A stretch of DNA of 64,000 nucleotides, from assembly GCF_027213715.1 (NCBI RefSeq), contig NZ_JAPWGM010000002.1, forward strand, positions 434,001 to 498,000, in the 5' to 3' direction. Of this stretch, positions 53,351-64,000 are shown piece by piece. The position numbers and the translations under genes were made by a program. Each line of letters starts with the position of its first letter. The stretch's first letter is position 1. The DNA comes from Pedobacter punctiformis (GTDB taxonomy: Bacteria; Bacteroidota; Bacteroidia; Sphingobacteriales; Sphingobacteriaceae). The notes under the pieces were generated by a model. It was not told the DNA's origin, searched no databases, and worked only from the letters and a program-made list of their open reading frames with translations.

Positions 53351-53978
53351 ATAGGATTGTATTAAATTCTTTAATTAATTGTTGTTTGTTCGGATGTTGC
53401 GTAATCATGCCAGAAACGGCTATACCATAAATTCCAATTTCCATAAGTCTTAAAACATCTTCCTGTGTTACTCCGCCGATTGCATATAGAGGAACATTAA
53501 AAGAGTTCTTTTTAAGTTCGCGGGCAATTGTTTCATAACCCTTAAAACCCAAAACCGGACTAAGTTTAACTTTAGTTGGAGTAAAACGAAGCGGTCCCAA
53601 ACCGATGTAATTGCAACCTTCAAAAATTCTTTGCTGTACATCGCTTAAAGTATTTGCAGTACCCCCAATTATTTTATCCGGCCCAAGTATATTTCTGGCC
53701 AGTTTAACATCAAGATCCTGTAAACCCAAATGCACACCATCTGCATGAACCATTTTAGCCACTTCAACATGGTCATTAATGATTAAAATAGCGCCATACC
53801 TTGAACAAAGTGGTTTTACCAGTGTTGCTAAATCTAAAACCTGCCTTGAACCGGCATTTTTAAACCTTAACTGAATCCATTTACATCCGGCATCCAGTGC
53901 CGAAATAATATTTTTCAGTTGGATGGCCGGGGTGTCACCCTGAGAGATGAATTGTAGTTTATGATAACCTAAATCCAT
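53325..53978 (-). CDS. thiE: Thiamine-phosphate synthase ThiE
   Basis: A 217-residue TIM-barrel enzyme that joins HMP-diphosphate and thiazole phosphate. IQLRFKNAG near residues 35-43, [20 protein letters not shown] near 70-89, [11 protein letters not shown] and YIGLGPL near 115-137, and YAIGGV near 175 are conserved. This is the fuller of the two adjacent ThiE-like genes and is taken as the true synthase. It overlaps the TenI-like gene by 10 bases and thiG by 26. Confidence 0.92.
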   Translation of the reverse strand: MDLGYHKLQFISQGDTPAIQLKNIISALDAGCKWIQLRFKNAGSRQVLDLATLVKPLCSRYGAILIINDHVEVAKMVHADGVHLGLQDLDVKLARNILGPDKIIGGTANTLSDVQQRIFEGCNYIGLGPLRFTPTKVKLSPVLGFKGYETIARELKKNSFNVPLYAIGGVTQEDVLRLMEIGIYGIAVSGMITQHPNKQQLIKEFNTILYENVNNSR

Positions 53979-54574
53979 AAATCTTGTATTTCTTTAAATT
54001 TTATTCTGGATTGAACCGGGTTACTCCAGATGGCACCAAGAACAGCCAGTCCATCAAAATCCAGTTTTTTAATCTCCAATACTTTATGTTTATCTATGCC
54101 TCCAAGCGCAATTAAATCTGTTTGCAAATTGAGATGTGTATTACTTTTACGCGGCAAACGCAATTCGGATTTAGCCGGATAATTCTTTTTAGAGATTGAA
54201 TTAAACACCGGACCAATAAAACAATAACTAAACGGATTGCCTAAGCTACAATAAGCTTCAGGTTCGTGAATGGAGGTTGATAATATAAATCCTTCATTTA
54301 CATACTGATCTAATAATGCAACATCTGTTTCTTTTCTTAATCGCTCTGTAAAATGTAAGCGTTTGATTCCAAATTCATTAGCCAGCTGATGCTGTTGATG
54401 CAGTGCAATTTTAGGATAATGCTCCTGATTTATTTTTTTCAGTAAGGCCTCTACTCCTGCTTCATCATAATCGGGTTTACGCAAATGGAAAAGCGGTAAG
54501 CCTGCATCAAACAAACCGTTAATGTATTGTGCTTCTTCCTCAATTTGAACCGGACTGGATATTACAATCAGCAT
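53969..54574 (-). CDS. tenI: ThiE/TenI-like protein
   Basis: A 201-residue relative of ThiE. The barrel strands keep LFHLRKPD (about 31-38), YCFIGPVFNSISKKNY near 124-139 and LIALGGID near 168, while the pyrimidine-binding NDH motif of ThiE is replaced by ALHQQHQLA. This is the pattern of TenI, the thiazole tautomerase. It lies between thiC and thiE. The assignment as tautomerase is inferred from this pattern and position; a second, altered synthase is the alternative. Confidence 0.8.
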   Translation of the reverse strand: MLIVISSPVQIEEEAQYINGLFDAGLPLFHLRKPDYDEAGVEALLKKINQEHYPKIALHQQHQLANEFGIKRLHFTERLRKETDVALLDQYVNEGFILSTSIHEPEAYCSLGNPFSYCFIGPVFNSISKKNYPAKSELRLPRKSNTHLNLQTDLIALGGIDKHKVLEIKKLDFDGLAVLGAIWSNPVQSRIKFKEIQDLWI

Positions 54575-54577
54575 GTT

Positions 54578-56428
<1,851 letters not shown>

Positions 56429-56463
56429 TTAGTGGCGTAAAGGATTGACTATTTTCAGGATGA

Positions 56464-56667
56464 TTATCCGCCCTGCGTGGCCGTAATTACTAAAACCTGA
56501 TCGTTTGGATGCAAAGCATGTGTAGCCCAGCGTTTTTTAGGTACAATGGTTTGATTGATGGCTACAGCAATTCCATTTTGCCTTTCGCCAAGTTTTTCCT
56601 TTAATAAACTTTGAAGAGAAGTTTGCGCCTCAATTGACTGTTTTTGCTTGTTAAATGTAATTTCCAT
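56464..56667 (-). CDS. thiS: Sulfur carrier protein ThiS
   Basis: A 67-residue ubiquitin-like carrier. It begins MEITFNKQKQSIEAQTSL and ends with the Gly-Gly tail in VITATQGG, which is adenylated by ThiF and converted to thiocarboxylate. It is the first gene behind the TPP riboswitch, and its start codon falls in the 3' arm of a possible hairpin (see the regulatory entry). Confidence 0.95.
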   Translation of the reverse strand: MEITFNKQKQSIEAQTSLQSLLKEKLGERQNGIAVAINQTIVPKKRWATHALHPNDQVLVITATQGG

Positions 56668-56701
56668 TCCTTATAAAAATTAAATATAACTTTAGGAATG
56701 G
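56664..56701 (-). promoter_or_regulatory. Hairpin that could hide the thiS start codon
   Basis: In the RNA, CCAUUCC (56701-56695) can pair with GGAAUGG (56670-56664), enclosing 24 bases. The AUG of thiS lies inside the 3' arm. This would be a translational expression platform for the TPP riboswitch. Confidence 0.5.
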
Positions 56702-56728
56702 GCGCAAAAACGCACATAGAAGTATGTT

Positions 56729-56803
56729 CTACTTTTCCCTTCGGCAGCATTATCCGCATCAGGTTCATAGGGTGTAATCTCAGCCGTAATGGCACCCCTA
56801 AAG
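56729..56803 (-). promoter_or_regulatory. TPP riboswitch (THI element)
   Basis: On the minus strand the conserved core is present: TTTAGGGGTGCC, GGCTGAGATTACACCC, then TATGAACCTGATGCGGATAA, GCTGCCGAAGGGAAAAGT. ACTTT and AAAGT close the P1 stem. It lies 62 bases before thiS and should shut off the thi operon when thiamine pyrophosphate is plentiful. Confidence 0.95.
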
Positions 56804-56810
56804 TTGATTA

Positions 56811-56818
56811 CAAACATA
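56811..56818 (-). promoter_or_regulatory. -7 promoter element of the thi operon
   Basis: TATGTTTG on the minus strand fits TAnnTTTG and stands just before the riboswitch, so transcription should start near 56804. Confidence 0.6.
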
Positions 56819-57076
56819 TATAAAATTTCAGCTTACATTTTAAATTAATTAAGCATTAAAAAATAACTAATTGTTAAACAGATAAATAAAACGATCACAT
56901 GATTTTTAAGATTAACCTAAAATCAACATTTTTTTAGTTATAAATCGTTGTTGAAATCAAAAACAGGTTGTCATTTTCATGAAATACATTCAAATTTCTT
57001 GTTAAAATTAAGCACGCATTTTTTATTTTAAAATGGTATTTTGCACATTCAAAATCAATATAACTAAACAAACCTA

Positions 57077-58348
57077 ATGGCATTAAGTAGAATTTGGTCT
57101 GCATTTATTATTATAGCAATTGTAGTTGCCAGCATTAAATGTTTTTTCTTTGGGCAAAGCGATATTTTTAACTGGATGGTGATTGGCAAAGCCGATGATG
57201 CGGCTAATCCGTTAAAATTAGATGGCATCATTCAAACCTGCTGGGTTTCTGTAGAATTATGCTTTAAGCTGGTGGGTATATTAGCTCTGTTTATGGGTTT
57301 AATGAGTATTGCGGAAAAAGCTGGTGGCATTCGTTTATTGTCCAGAATTGTTGGACCGTTTTTTTCAAAGCTTTTTCCTGATATACCAAAGGGGCACCCC
57401 TCTATGGGGCACATGATTATGAACTTTTCTGCCAATTTATTGGGGTTAGATAATGCGGCTACTCCTTTTGGCTTAAAAGCGATGGAAAGTTTACAGGAAT
57501 TAAATCCAAGTAAAGATACGGCTTCCAATGCGCAGATTATGTTTCTTTGTTTACACGCCGCAGGCTTAAACCTGATCCCGGTAAGTGTAATTGCTATTCG
57601 TGCCTCGCAAAATGCATCAAATCCTACTGATATCTTTATTCCTTGTTTAATCGTGACTTTTGTGGGCACCATTGCGGCTATGCTTATTGTTTCTTTTAAG
57701 CAAAAAATAAATTTATTACAACCGGTTGTAATTGGATGGATATTAGGTCTTTCGGTAATTATTGCCGCCTTAGTTCTTTACATCGTTTCTTTAAATGCCG
57801 ATGGCATAAAATCATTCTCGGGTATATTGAGCAATGGCTTAATTTTACTGGTTTTTCTTTTAATTGTTATTGGTGCGCTTTATAAAAAAATTGACGTTTT
57901 TGATGCTTTTATAGAAGGTGCTAAAAATGGTTTTGATACCGCAATAAAAATCATTCCTTATCTAGTTGGAATGCTGGTTGCCATTAGTATGCTACGCACC
58001 AGTGGTACTTTTGATGTGGTTATTAGCGGAATAAAAAGCTTTTTCGCTTATTTAGGAGCAGATACCAGATTTGTAGAAGGTTTGCCAACAGCATTAATCA
58101 GACCTTTGAGCGGAGGTGCGGCCAGAGGAATGATGGTAAGTACAATGGAAACTTATGGAGCAGATTCTTTCGCAAGCCGTTTGTCAGGAATATTTCAGGG
58201 TGCTTCTGATACCACTTTTTATGTGATTGCAGTTTATTTTGGCTCAGTGAGTGTTAAAAACACGAGATATGCTATAGGCGCTATGTTATTAGCAGATTTA
58301 GTTGGGGTATGTACTGCAATTGGATTATGTTATTTATTTTTTGGATAA
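57077..58348 (+). CDS. SpmA/SpmB-like nucleoside-recognition domain fusion
   Basis: A 423-residue polytopic membrane protein. It comprises two Gate/nucleoside-recognition domains, SpmA-like (about 1-215, with MNFSANLLGLDNAATPFGLKAME near 115) and SpmB-like (about 225-423, with GGAARGMMVSTMETYGADS near 350). In spore formers these are separate spore-maturation proteins; the fused form is common in Bacteroidota, which do not sporulate. Its transport substrate is unknown. A terminator follows at 58391. Confidence 0.9.
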   Translation: MALSRIWSAFIIIAIVVASIKCFFFGQSDIFNWMVIGKADDAANPLKLDGIIQTCWVSVELCFKLVGILALFMGLMSIAEKAGGIRLLSRIVGPFFSKLFPDIPKGHPSMGHMIMNFSANLLGLDNAATPFGLKAMESLQELNPSKDTASNAQIMFLCLHAAGLNLIPVSVIAIRASQNASNPTDIFIPCLIVTFVGTIAAMLIVSFKQKINLLQPVVIGWILGLSVIIAALVLYIVSLNADGIKSFSGILSNGLILLVFLLIVIGALYKKIDVFDAFIEGAKNGFDTAIKIIPYLVGMLVAISMLRTSGTFDVVISGIKSFFAYLGADTRFVEGLPTALIRPLSGGAARGMMVSTMETYGADSFASRLSGIFQGASDTTFYVIAVYFGSVSVKNTRYAIGAMLLADLVGVCTAIGLCYLFFG

Positions 58349-58390
58349 CGATTAAAGTCAAATTCTTATTCTCCTATTGACAAATCATAA

Positions 58391-58427
58391 AAAAATCCCA
58401 GTTCGTTTATGAACTGGGATTTTTTGT
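58391..58427 (+). terminator. Two-sided intrinsic terminator between the SpmA/B fusion and susD
   Basis: AAAAATCCCAGTTC pairs with GAACTGGGATTTTTT around the loop GTTTAT. T runs occur on both strands, serving the convergent genes on either side. Confidence 0.9.
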
Positions 58428-58453
58428 TTAAAATTTTAAGTACTCAAATCCAA

Positions 58454-59881
58454 TTAAGGCTTATCCCACCATACTCTCGTATTTAAATCGTCAGCACCCG
58501 GAAGATATGGAAAAGCTGCAACTGCCGCATTATAATTGGCCGAATTTAAAGAGCGTTCTTGTGTAGGATAACCTTCTCTCCTTGGTATTTGAGCACCATT
58601 ATTATTTGGTGCAGGGCTAAGAAAATTAGGAAAACCTGTTCTCCTCCACTCCGCCCAACCTTCATAACCATGCAGAAACAAATGAATCCAGCGTTGGTTA
58701 CCAATTTTTTTGAATCCATTGGCCGCATCATAAGCAACATCAGCATTCGCCATATATGCCGCTAAGCCTGTTACATCGTTATTCTTCCATTGACGGATAG
58801 AATACTCAATTGCTTTGTCGTAATTGGTTTTAGCTACAGCGTCTCCGCCACCTATCCAGGTAAGTTTTGCGGCTTCGGCCATTGCAAATAGCGATTGCGC
58901 ATAGGTAACTAACGCAACAGGAGAATTTTGCAAACGTAAATTACTGCCTAAAAGCGAGTAATTATTAATTACAACTGTAACCGATCCGGGTAAACCATAA
59001 TCCAGGCCAACATAATTGCCTGCCGTATTTTTATTTGCATAAACAGATAAACGAGGATCGTTTAACGGTTGCATATAATCTACAACAGGTTTACTTACCG
59101 CAAACCAATTCCGGCCTAAAACAGTGAAAGAATTGTACCAGTAATTTTCATTTGTTGCATTAGATAAATGCTGAAAAGTCAGATTATCAGCATTATCCGT
59201 CATCATTCCATTAGCAACCGCTTTATTAAATTCTGCCGAACCTTTTACAGGATCTACTTTAGAAAGCCTTAGCGCCATTAATGCATGAATTGTATTTCCT
59301 AATCTTTTCCATTTGTTAACGTCACCATTATAAATAATATCATTTTTTATTGTGCCAGATACAATTGCTGCGTTGGCTTCATCCAATAAAGTGAACAAGT
59401 TATTATAAATGGCTTGCTGTTTATCGTATTTTGGGGTAAAACTTCCATTTCCTTTTAATGCCTCACTGTATGGGATGTCGCCCCACCTGTCGGTCATGTG
59501 CCAAAAGAAATACGCTTTCAAAATTTTAGCCACAGCAATTTGATTCACCACAGCACCTTCATTTGCATCCAAGGTTGTGCTGTTAATCACGGTCTCTAAG
59601 TTTATTAAAGGTCCGTAATATAAGGAGGCAAAGTTAAAGTTAATTGTTACGTACCTGCTGTTATCTGTAAATGAGGTATTGGATAAATATTGAGGATAAT
59701 GTACACCATATGGGGATGAACTTAATCCGGGTAAAAATAATTCAGCATTTGCGATCAGTTGTGTACCCGCTTTTGTTGGATTATTTGGATCTACTGTTAC
59801 TGAATCGTCAAACTTCTTACAGCCACTTAATACTAATAGTACTAAAGAAGCCATATATATTTTTTTATGTGTAATTTTCAT
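58454..59881 (-). CDS. SusD/RagB-family outer-membrane lipoprotein (SusD-like_2)
   Basis: A 475-residue surface lipoprotein that binds nutrients over its TonB-linked partner. A lipobox LVLSGC puts the lipidated Cys near residue 21. The sequence belongs to the SusD-like_2 type, with TPR-like helices (KILKAYFFWHMTDRWGDIPYSEALKG near 130). It lies 10 bases after the SusC-like gene, as usual. The ligand is unknown, and no glycoside hydrolase or peptidase is adjacent to suggest one. Confidence 0.93.
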   Translation of the reverse strand: MKITHKKIYMASLVLLVLSGCKKFDDSVTVDPNNPTKAGTQLIANAELFLPGLSSSPYGVHYPQYLSNTSFTDNSRYVTINFNFASLYYGPLINLETVINSTTLDANEGAVVNQIAVAKILKAYFFWHMTDRWGDIPYSEALKGNGSFTPKYDKQQAIYNNLFTLLDEANAAIVSGTIKNDIIYNGDVNKWKRLGNTIHALMALRLSKVDPVKGSAEFNKAVANGMMTDNADNLTFQHLSNATNENYWYNSFTVLGRNWFAVSKPVVDYMQPLNDPRLSVYANKNTAGNYVGLDYGLPGSVTVVINNYSLLGSNLRLQNSPVALVTYAQSLFAMAEAAKLTWIGGGDAVAKTNYDKAIEYSIRQWKNNDVTGLAAYMANADVAYDAANGFKKIGNQRWIHLFLHGYEGWAEWRRTGFPNFLSPAPNNNGAQIPRREGYPTQERSLNSANYNAAVAAFPYLPGADDLNTRVWWDKP

Positions 59882-59891
59882 ATGCTTAAAA

Positions 59892-62800
59892 TTAAAAGGT
59901 TAGGCTTAAGTTAACACCAAAAGATCTTACAGTTTGTAATTCTCCTTTTTCTATCCAACTGATATCGGCGCTGCCTGAAGAAAGTTCAGAAGGATCTAAT
60001 CCTTTAGGAGCTTTTTGCCAGATCATTACCGGGTTGCGGGCAATTACAGCAAATTTTGCAGCTTTAAAAGGTGTTTTCGCTAATATTTTTCCTTCAAATG
60101 TATAGCCCAGGCTTACTTCACGTAATTTGATATAAGATGCAGAATAAATCCATTCATCGTAAATCCGTGTACCCAGGTTAGTTCTGTAATAAGTTCTGGC
60201 ATCTACATAAGCGGTTACTTCCTGACCTGTAGCCTGTGATATACCATTGATTTTAACACCACCGCCACTGGCTAATGGATCACGAACATTAAAGCCTTTA
60301 TCATTTATTGCGGCTGTTTCTGCGGCCTGACCAGACTTAGCAGAAAGCATTTTTGACCAGCTGAAAAACTGACCTCCTTTTTGAAAATCAATCATTGCTG
60401 CAAGCGTAAAGTTTCCAATTTTAAAGGTATTTTGTAAACCGCCCGTAAATTGTGGTAATACACTACCAAAATCTTTTGCAGTGTCAAATAAAGGCATATA
60501 GTCTGTTCCTAATAAAACCTTACCTGTAGCTGCGTCAATTTTATATCCTGGACCTATTAAATTACCAAACGACTGTCCTTCCGTAGAATTTAAATAAATA
60601 TTCTGACTGGAATAATTGGCCACATCATTTTGTAAAACAGGAATACCCGGATATAATTCTATGATTTTATTTTTATTGCGGGCAAAATTAAATGTTGCAT
60701 CCCATGTAAATAATTTCGATTGAATTGGACGGCCTGTTAAAGACAGTTCAACTCCCTTATTTTCAATTAAACCAGCATTTATTACATATTTATCATAACC
60801 ACTTGCGCCAGAAACTGATAAATCTAAAATCTGATCTTTATTTCTTTGCGAATAATAAGTCACTTCTGCTCCAATTCTGTTTTTTAAGAATTTTAAGTCT
60901 AAACCAATCTCAAAAGAGTTTGCGAAAGAAGGTTTTATAAATGGGTTTTTAAGTTTATCAGGAACGAGTATGGTATTAATTGCCCCTGTACTGGCATTAT
61001 AACTGCTGCCAGCTCCAAAAGTATTAACAGTTTGATAAACCTTCAAATCAGATCCTGCAACTGCAAAACTTGCTCTTAATTTACCAAAAGACAATGCTTT
61101 CCACTTTGTAAGTTCGCTAAATAAAAAGCTACCCGAAACAGATGGATACCAATACGAATTATTATTTTCGGGCAAAGCTGAAGAAACATCATTACGAATA
61201 GAAGCGTCCAGGAAGTAAATATCTTTATATCCAAACGATCCCATTGCATAAATACTTTTAATTTGTTTTTTTCTAATTTCAGAAACACTTACCGGCCTGT
61301 CTACAGAAGCTGCAGCCGAATACCAACCCGGGCTAGATAATCCACCTACAGTAGCCTGATACTGACCTGAGTAATCAAGCGTATATAAATTGGCACCTAC
61401 ATTTATGTTTACAGAAAGATCATTAAAGTTTTTATTGTACTGTCCAAGAAATTCATAGTTATTTTCGGTGTTTTGATATTTACCAACCTGGTATCCATCA
61501 ACCAAGCGCCCACCTAATCCTTCTTTATGCGTAATGCTTTGCGTATACATATCAGAGCGTACAAAACCACTCACTTTTAGCTCAGGTAAAATCTGATAGG
61601 AAGCATTAACATCACCAAATAAACGATCACGTTTATCATTATTTAAAGACTCATAAGCATCAAAAAAAGGATTGTTCCAATCACTCGGCCTGTTGTTGGT
61701 AATAATTCCGGTAGTTGTATTTGGATTTACATTCCAGTTTAAAATTGTTCCGTCAGCATATTTATAGTCTCTTAAACGATTAATATCAAGATTGCGCTGA
61801 AACCATTGTGATGCCCCTGTAAATGATCCCTGATAACCTTGGGTTGGTCGTTGGCCACTATTATTTGCATAATTTACATTGGCACCAACGGTAAGTTTTT
61901 TGGTTACATCAAGCGAAGCACTTAAATTTAAGTTATTCCTCTTTAACCAGGTATTTGGGTAAGTACCATTAATATAAGCATTGGTATAACCCATTCTGTA
62001 ATTCATATTTTCGTTACCACCCGTTAATGAAACACCATTATTTAAATTATAGCCTGTTTCGTAAAAATCTTTAATATTATCAGGTTGAGGTACAAAAGGG
62101 GTTAATTGCCCAAACTGTGGATCTTGTGGATAAAAGCTATAATACATTCTAACGGGTGTGCCATCCATAACCGGGCCCCAGCTTTCATCATTCCCATTAA
62201 TATATTTTTGCCCATTGGTTAGTGTTAAAAAGGTTTGGTTATTACCTACGCCATAAATATTTTGCAGAGGAAGAAAATTCCCAACCTTTTCAATTGAGAA
62301 AGCAGAATTTACACTTACACTTACATTTTTAGGGCCTTTAGCTCCTTTTTTTGTAGTAATTAAAATTACACCGTATTGCCCCCTGATGCCATATAATGCA
62401 GAAGCTGCCGGACCTTTTAACACATTAACACTTTCAATGTCTTCAGGATTAATATCCTGCGAAACATTCCCGTAATCTACACCATTTGCGTTTCCACTAA
62501 AATTATCCTGACTGGTTGGTGTACCGTCTATTACCATTAAAGGCTGTCCGCTTCCATCTATTGCGTTTACACCCCTGATTTTAATTTTCTGGGTACCTCC
62601 CATGCTTGCACCTGAAGATCCGGTTACCTGCACACCTGCAACTTTACCAGCCAGAGAACCAATTACGTTTTGCTCTTTGGTAAGGGTCAGGTTATCTCCA
62701 TTTACCTGCTGTGTAGCGTAACCAATTGATTTTTGTGATCGCTTTATACCAAGTGCGGTAACCACAACTTCTGACAAATTTTCTGCGTCAGAAATTAATT

Positions 62801-63077
62801 GAACATTAATTTCTGTACGACTGCCGACAGCTGCCTCCTGACTGGCAAATCCAATGGATTTAAAAACCAATACACCGGTATTTGAAGGTATTGTAATACT
62901 GTACGTACCATCTCCATTTGTAGAGGTACCTGTAGTGGTGCCCTTTAGCAGCACGCTTACTCCGGGAAGTCCAACCTTGTTGTCGTCGGTAACCTTGCCT
63001 TTAATGGTAGTTTGGGCATAGGAAACTATATAACAGGTCAAAATCCCTAATAAAATTAGTAAAGATTTTCTGTTCAT
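59892..63077 (-). CDS. SusC/RagA-family TonB-linked outer-membrane protein
   Basis: A 1061-residue outer-membrane transporter. I start it at 63077 (MNRKSLLILLG), which gives a standard signal peptide ending SYAQ; the open frame reaches 63188 but the extra codons look non-coding. Domains in order are a carboxypeptidase-regulatory-like domain (about 22-100), a TonB plug (about 120-230, IGSLAGKVAGVQVTGSSG) and a 22-strand barrel ending with the typical aromatic C-terminus VNLSLTF. It forms a complex with the SusD-like lipoprotein downstream. Confidence 0.95.
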   Translation of the reverse strand: MNRKSLLILLGILTCYIVSYAQTTIKGKVTDDNKVGLPGVSVLLKGTTTGTSTNGDGTYSITIPSNTGVLVFKSIGFASQEAAVGSRTEINVQLISDAENLSEVVVTALGIKRSQKSIGYATQQVNGDNLTLTKEQNVIGSLAGKVAGVQVTGSSGASMGGTQKIKIRGVNAIDGSGQPLMVIDGTPTSQDNFSGNANGVDYGNVSQDINPEDIESVNVLKGPAASALYGIRGQYGVILITTKKGAKGPKNVSVSVNSAFSIEKVGNFLPLQNIYGVGNNQTFLTLTNGQKYINGNDESWGPVMDGTPVRMYYSFYPQDPQFGQLTPFVPQPDNIKDFYETGYNLNNGVSLTGGNENMNYRMGYTNAYINGTYPNTWLKRNNLNLSASLDVTKKLTVGANVNYANNSGQRPTQGYQGSFTGASQWFQRNLDINRLRDYKYADGTILNWNVNPNTTTGIITNNRPSDWNNPFFDAYESLNNDKRDRLFGDVNASYQILPELKVSGFVRSDMYTQSITHKEGLGGRLVDGYQVGKYQNTENNYEFLGQYNKNFNDLSVNINVGANLYTLDYSGQYQATVGGLSSPGWYSAAASVDRPVSVSEIRKKQIKSIYAMGSFGYKDIYFLDASIRNDVSSALPENNNSYWYPSVSGSFLFSELTKWKALSFGKLRASFAVAGSDLKVYQTVNTFGAGSSYNASTGAINTILVPDKLKNPFIKPSFANSFEIGLDLKFLKNRIGAEVTYYSQRNKDQILDLSVSGASGYDKYVINAGLIENKGVELSLTGRPIQSKLFTWDATFNFARNKNKIIELYPGIPVLQNDVANYSSQNIYLNSTEGQSFGNLIGPGYKIDAATGKVLLGTDYMPLFDTAKDFGSVLPQFTGGLQNTFKIGNFTLAAMIDFQKGGQFFSWSKMLSAKSGQAAETAAINDKGFNVRDPLASGGGVKINGISQATGQEVTAYVDARTYYRTNLGTRIYDEWIYSASYIKLREVSLGYTFEGKILAKTPFKAAKFAVIARNPVMIWQKAPKGLDPSELSSGSADISWIEKGELQTVRSFGVNLSLTF

Positions 63078-63266
63078 AATGATTTGATTTAGTTCCGGTA
63101 TTGTTAAGTTCCTGTTAAAATACAAACTTTTAACCAAATCAATATTCAATAAAAAACCAGCTCTGTTAAGGAGGAACCTAAAAAACAATTAAAAAACTGC
63201 ATGATGTTGCATAAACCCGCAAACCAAACAGAATGTTACCTATGCAACAATATTGCTACAAGCAGG

Positions 63267-63509
63267 TTAAGAACTTTGTTCTGGAAGGGAAATTCTATTG
63301 ATAATTTCATAAATGGCATCACGTTCTATGGCAACGTTTTTTGAAGCATACCATTGTGATGATTTATTATCAAGCCAGATACAGAAAGAATGATAGCCAT
63401 CCAATACAACCGCATACGTTTCGTGGAAGTCGTCCTGAATTCTCATGCAAAATCCTTTAAAGGTTTTGCCTCTAACAATAAATTGAAGGGTAGAATAGTT
63501 GGTTAACAT
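63267..63509 (-). CDS. Small hypothetical protein, 80 residues
   Basis: An 80-residue soluble protein, with a beta-rich start (TLQFIVRGKTFKGFCMRIQDD) and an aromatic centre (YHSFCIWLDNKSSQWYAS). It is not recognisable as a family. It lies upstream of the SusC-like gene in the same direction, 189 bases apart, and downstream of the thioesterase gene. Confidence 0.55.
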   Translation of the reverse strand: MLTNYSTLQFIVRGKTFKGFCMRIQDDFHETYAVVLDGYHSFCIWLDNKSSQWYASKNVAIERDAIYEIINRISLPEQSS

Positions 63510-63609
63510 GGCTCATACGGTTTTAAGTAAATCTACAACAATATCTTTATGAGAATGTTTTGTCAATTTAAAGGAATTAATAAATAATTCTACAATTGTA
63601 AATATTGGC

Positions 63610-64000
63610 TTAACCTATGTTTAACATATTGGAGTAGCCTTTTGCTATTAAACGTTTTTTTGAAGGTAAAAATATCTCGCACTGTAAATTTAATATGGTT
63701 TTACCTCGTTTTACAATAGCCGTTTCAGCAACAATTTCATCGCCTTCACTGGCTGGGGCAAAGTAATCAATATAATTGTTTACCGTTGTAAAACGATCAT
63801 TCAATCCCATTGTATAAACTGTTGCGCCAATTAAATCATCAATAATGCCTGCCGTTACTCCCCCATGTAAAATGCCATAAGGATTTGTCATTTCTTTACG
63901 GATGGTGTAGCGGCAAACCAATATACCATTTTCAGCTTTAACCATTACCGGAGCCAGCCAGTTCATAAAATTTGATGGCGACGAAGTAATCACTGTACCA
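63610..64000 (-). CDS. PaaI-like hotdog-fold thioesterase, 5'-truncated by the window edge
   Basis: At least 127 residues of a hotdog-fold acyl-CoA thioesterase. The signature NPYGILHGGVTAGIIDDLIGA (about residues 37-57 of the visible part) has the HGG motif and the catalytic Asp. The frame stays open to the window edge and the only in-frame GTG is near 63993, so the real start lies beyond 64000. The acyl substrate is unknown. Confidence 0.85.
   Translation of the reverse strand, partial: GTVITSSPSNFMNWLAPVMVKAENGILVCRYTIRKEMTNPYGILHGGVTAGIIDDLIGATVYTMGLNDRFTTVNNYIDYFAPASEGDEIVAETAIVKRGKTILNLQCEIFLPSKKRLIAKGYSNMLNIG

Noticed and set aside
63078..63188. Extended N-terminus of the SusC-like protein
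   Set aside because: A normal signal peptide starts at 63077, and the extra 37 residues do not look coding.

Overview
The window is chromosomal DNA of a Bacteroidota member, most probably a Pedobacter-like Sphingobacteriaceae. The evidence is AT-rich DNA, many TAnnTTTG promoter elements, a SusC/SusD pair, tandem DUF3857 transglutaminase-like secreted proteins, LytS/LytTR two-component genes and Bacteroidota-type thiamine gene order. I see no rRNA, tRNA, CRISPR array, prophage, insertion sequence or plasmid function. The accession and species cannot be fixed from sequence alone.

Layout. 1-4.4 kb: the 3' end of queG, an unknown secreted protein, an M1 peptidase and an ExoX-like exonuclease. 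4.5-8.5 kb: two DUF3857 proteins and a 40-residue membrane protein. 8.7-14.5 kb: an L,D-transpeptidase-like protein, topoisomerase III, a receiver-only response regulator and an SF1 helicase. 14.5-16.3 kb: overlapping DUF3037 and HipA-like kinase genes and a KTSC protein. 16.5-19 kb: a possible short RNA, then idi, crtB and a CarH/LitR-type MerR regulator that reads as a cobalamin light sensor. 19.6-23.4 kb: a LytTR regulator, a reverse-strand 43-residue peptide gene, a LytS-type kinase, a second regulator with a worn DNA-binding domain and an outer-membrane beta-barrel protein. 23.5-30.7 kb: an exonuclease/GIY-YIG fusion, bioA with CPBP, NUDIX and CDF genes, an aminotransferase and an isochorismatase-like hydrolase. 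30.7-31.3 kb: a tandemly duplicated palindromic repeat.

31.4-41.9 kb is mainly housekeeping: an ABC permease, queA, ispD, a cobalamin adenosyltransferase, an ABC ATPase, gatC, plsC-like, trpS, a deoxynucleoside kinase, kdsB and a MarR-GNAT fusion with a palindromic operator. 41.9-50.7 kb: two unknown exported proteins, pyrG, yidC and an S9 peptidase. 50.7-56.8 kb: a thiS-thiC-tenI-thiE-thiG-thiH-thiF operon under a TPP riboswitch. 57-64 kb: an SpmA/SpmB fusion, SusD- and SusC-like proteins, a small unknown and a truncated thioesterase.

Links between genes. ispD, idi and crtB supply isoprenoids and carotenoids, and the CarH-like regulator would need adenosylcobalamin, which the PduO-type enzyme at 35.4 kb can make. 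queA and queG catalyse consecutive steps of queuosine synthesis. The most unusual items are the peptide gene between the LytTR regulator and its kinase, a 21-bp-spaced direct repeat before the second regulator, the repeat operator before the CarH-like gene, the short RNA candidate at 16.58 kb, and a hairpin that could hide the thiS start codon.
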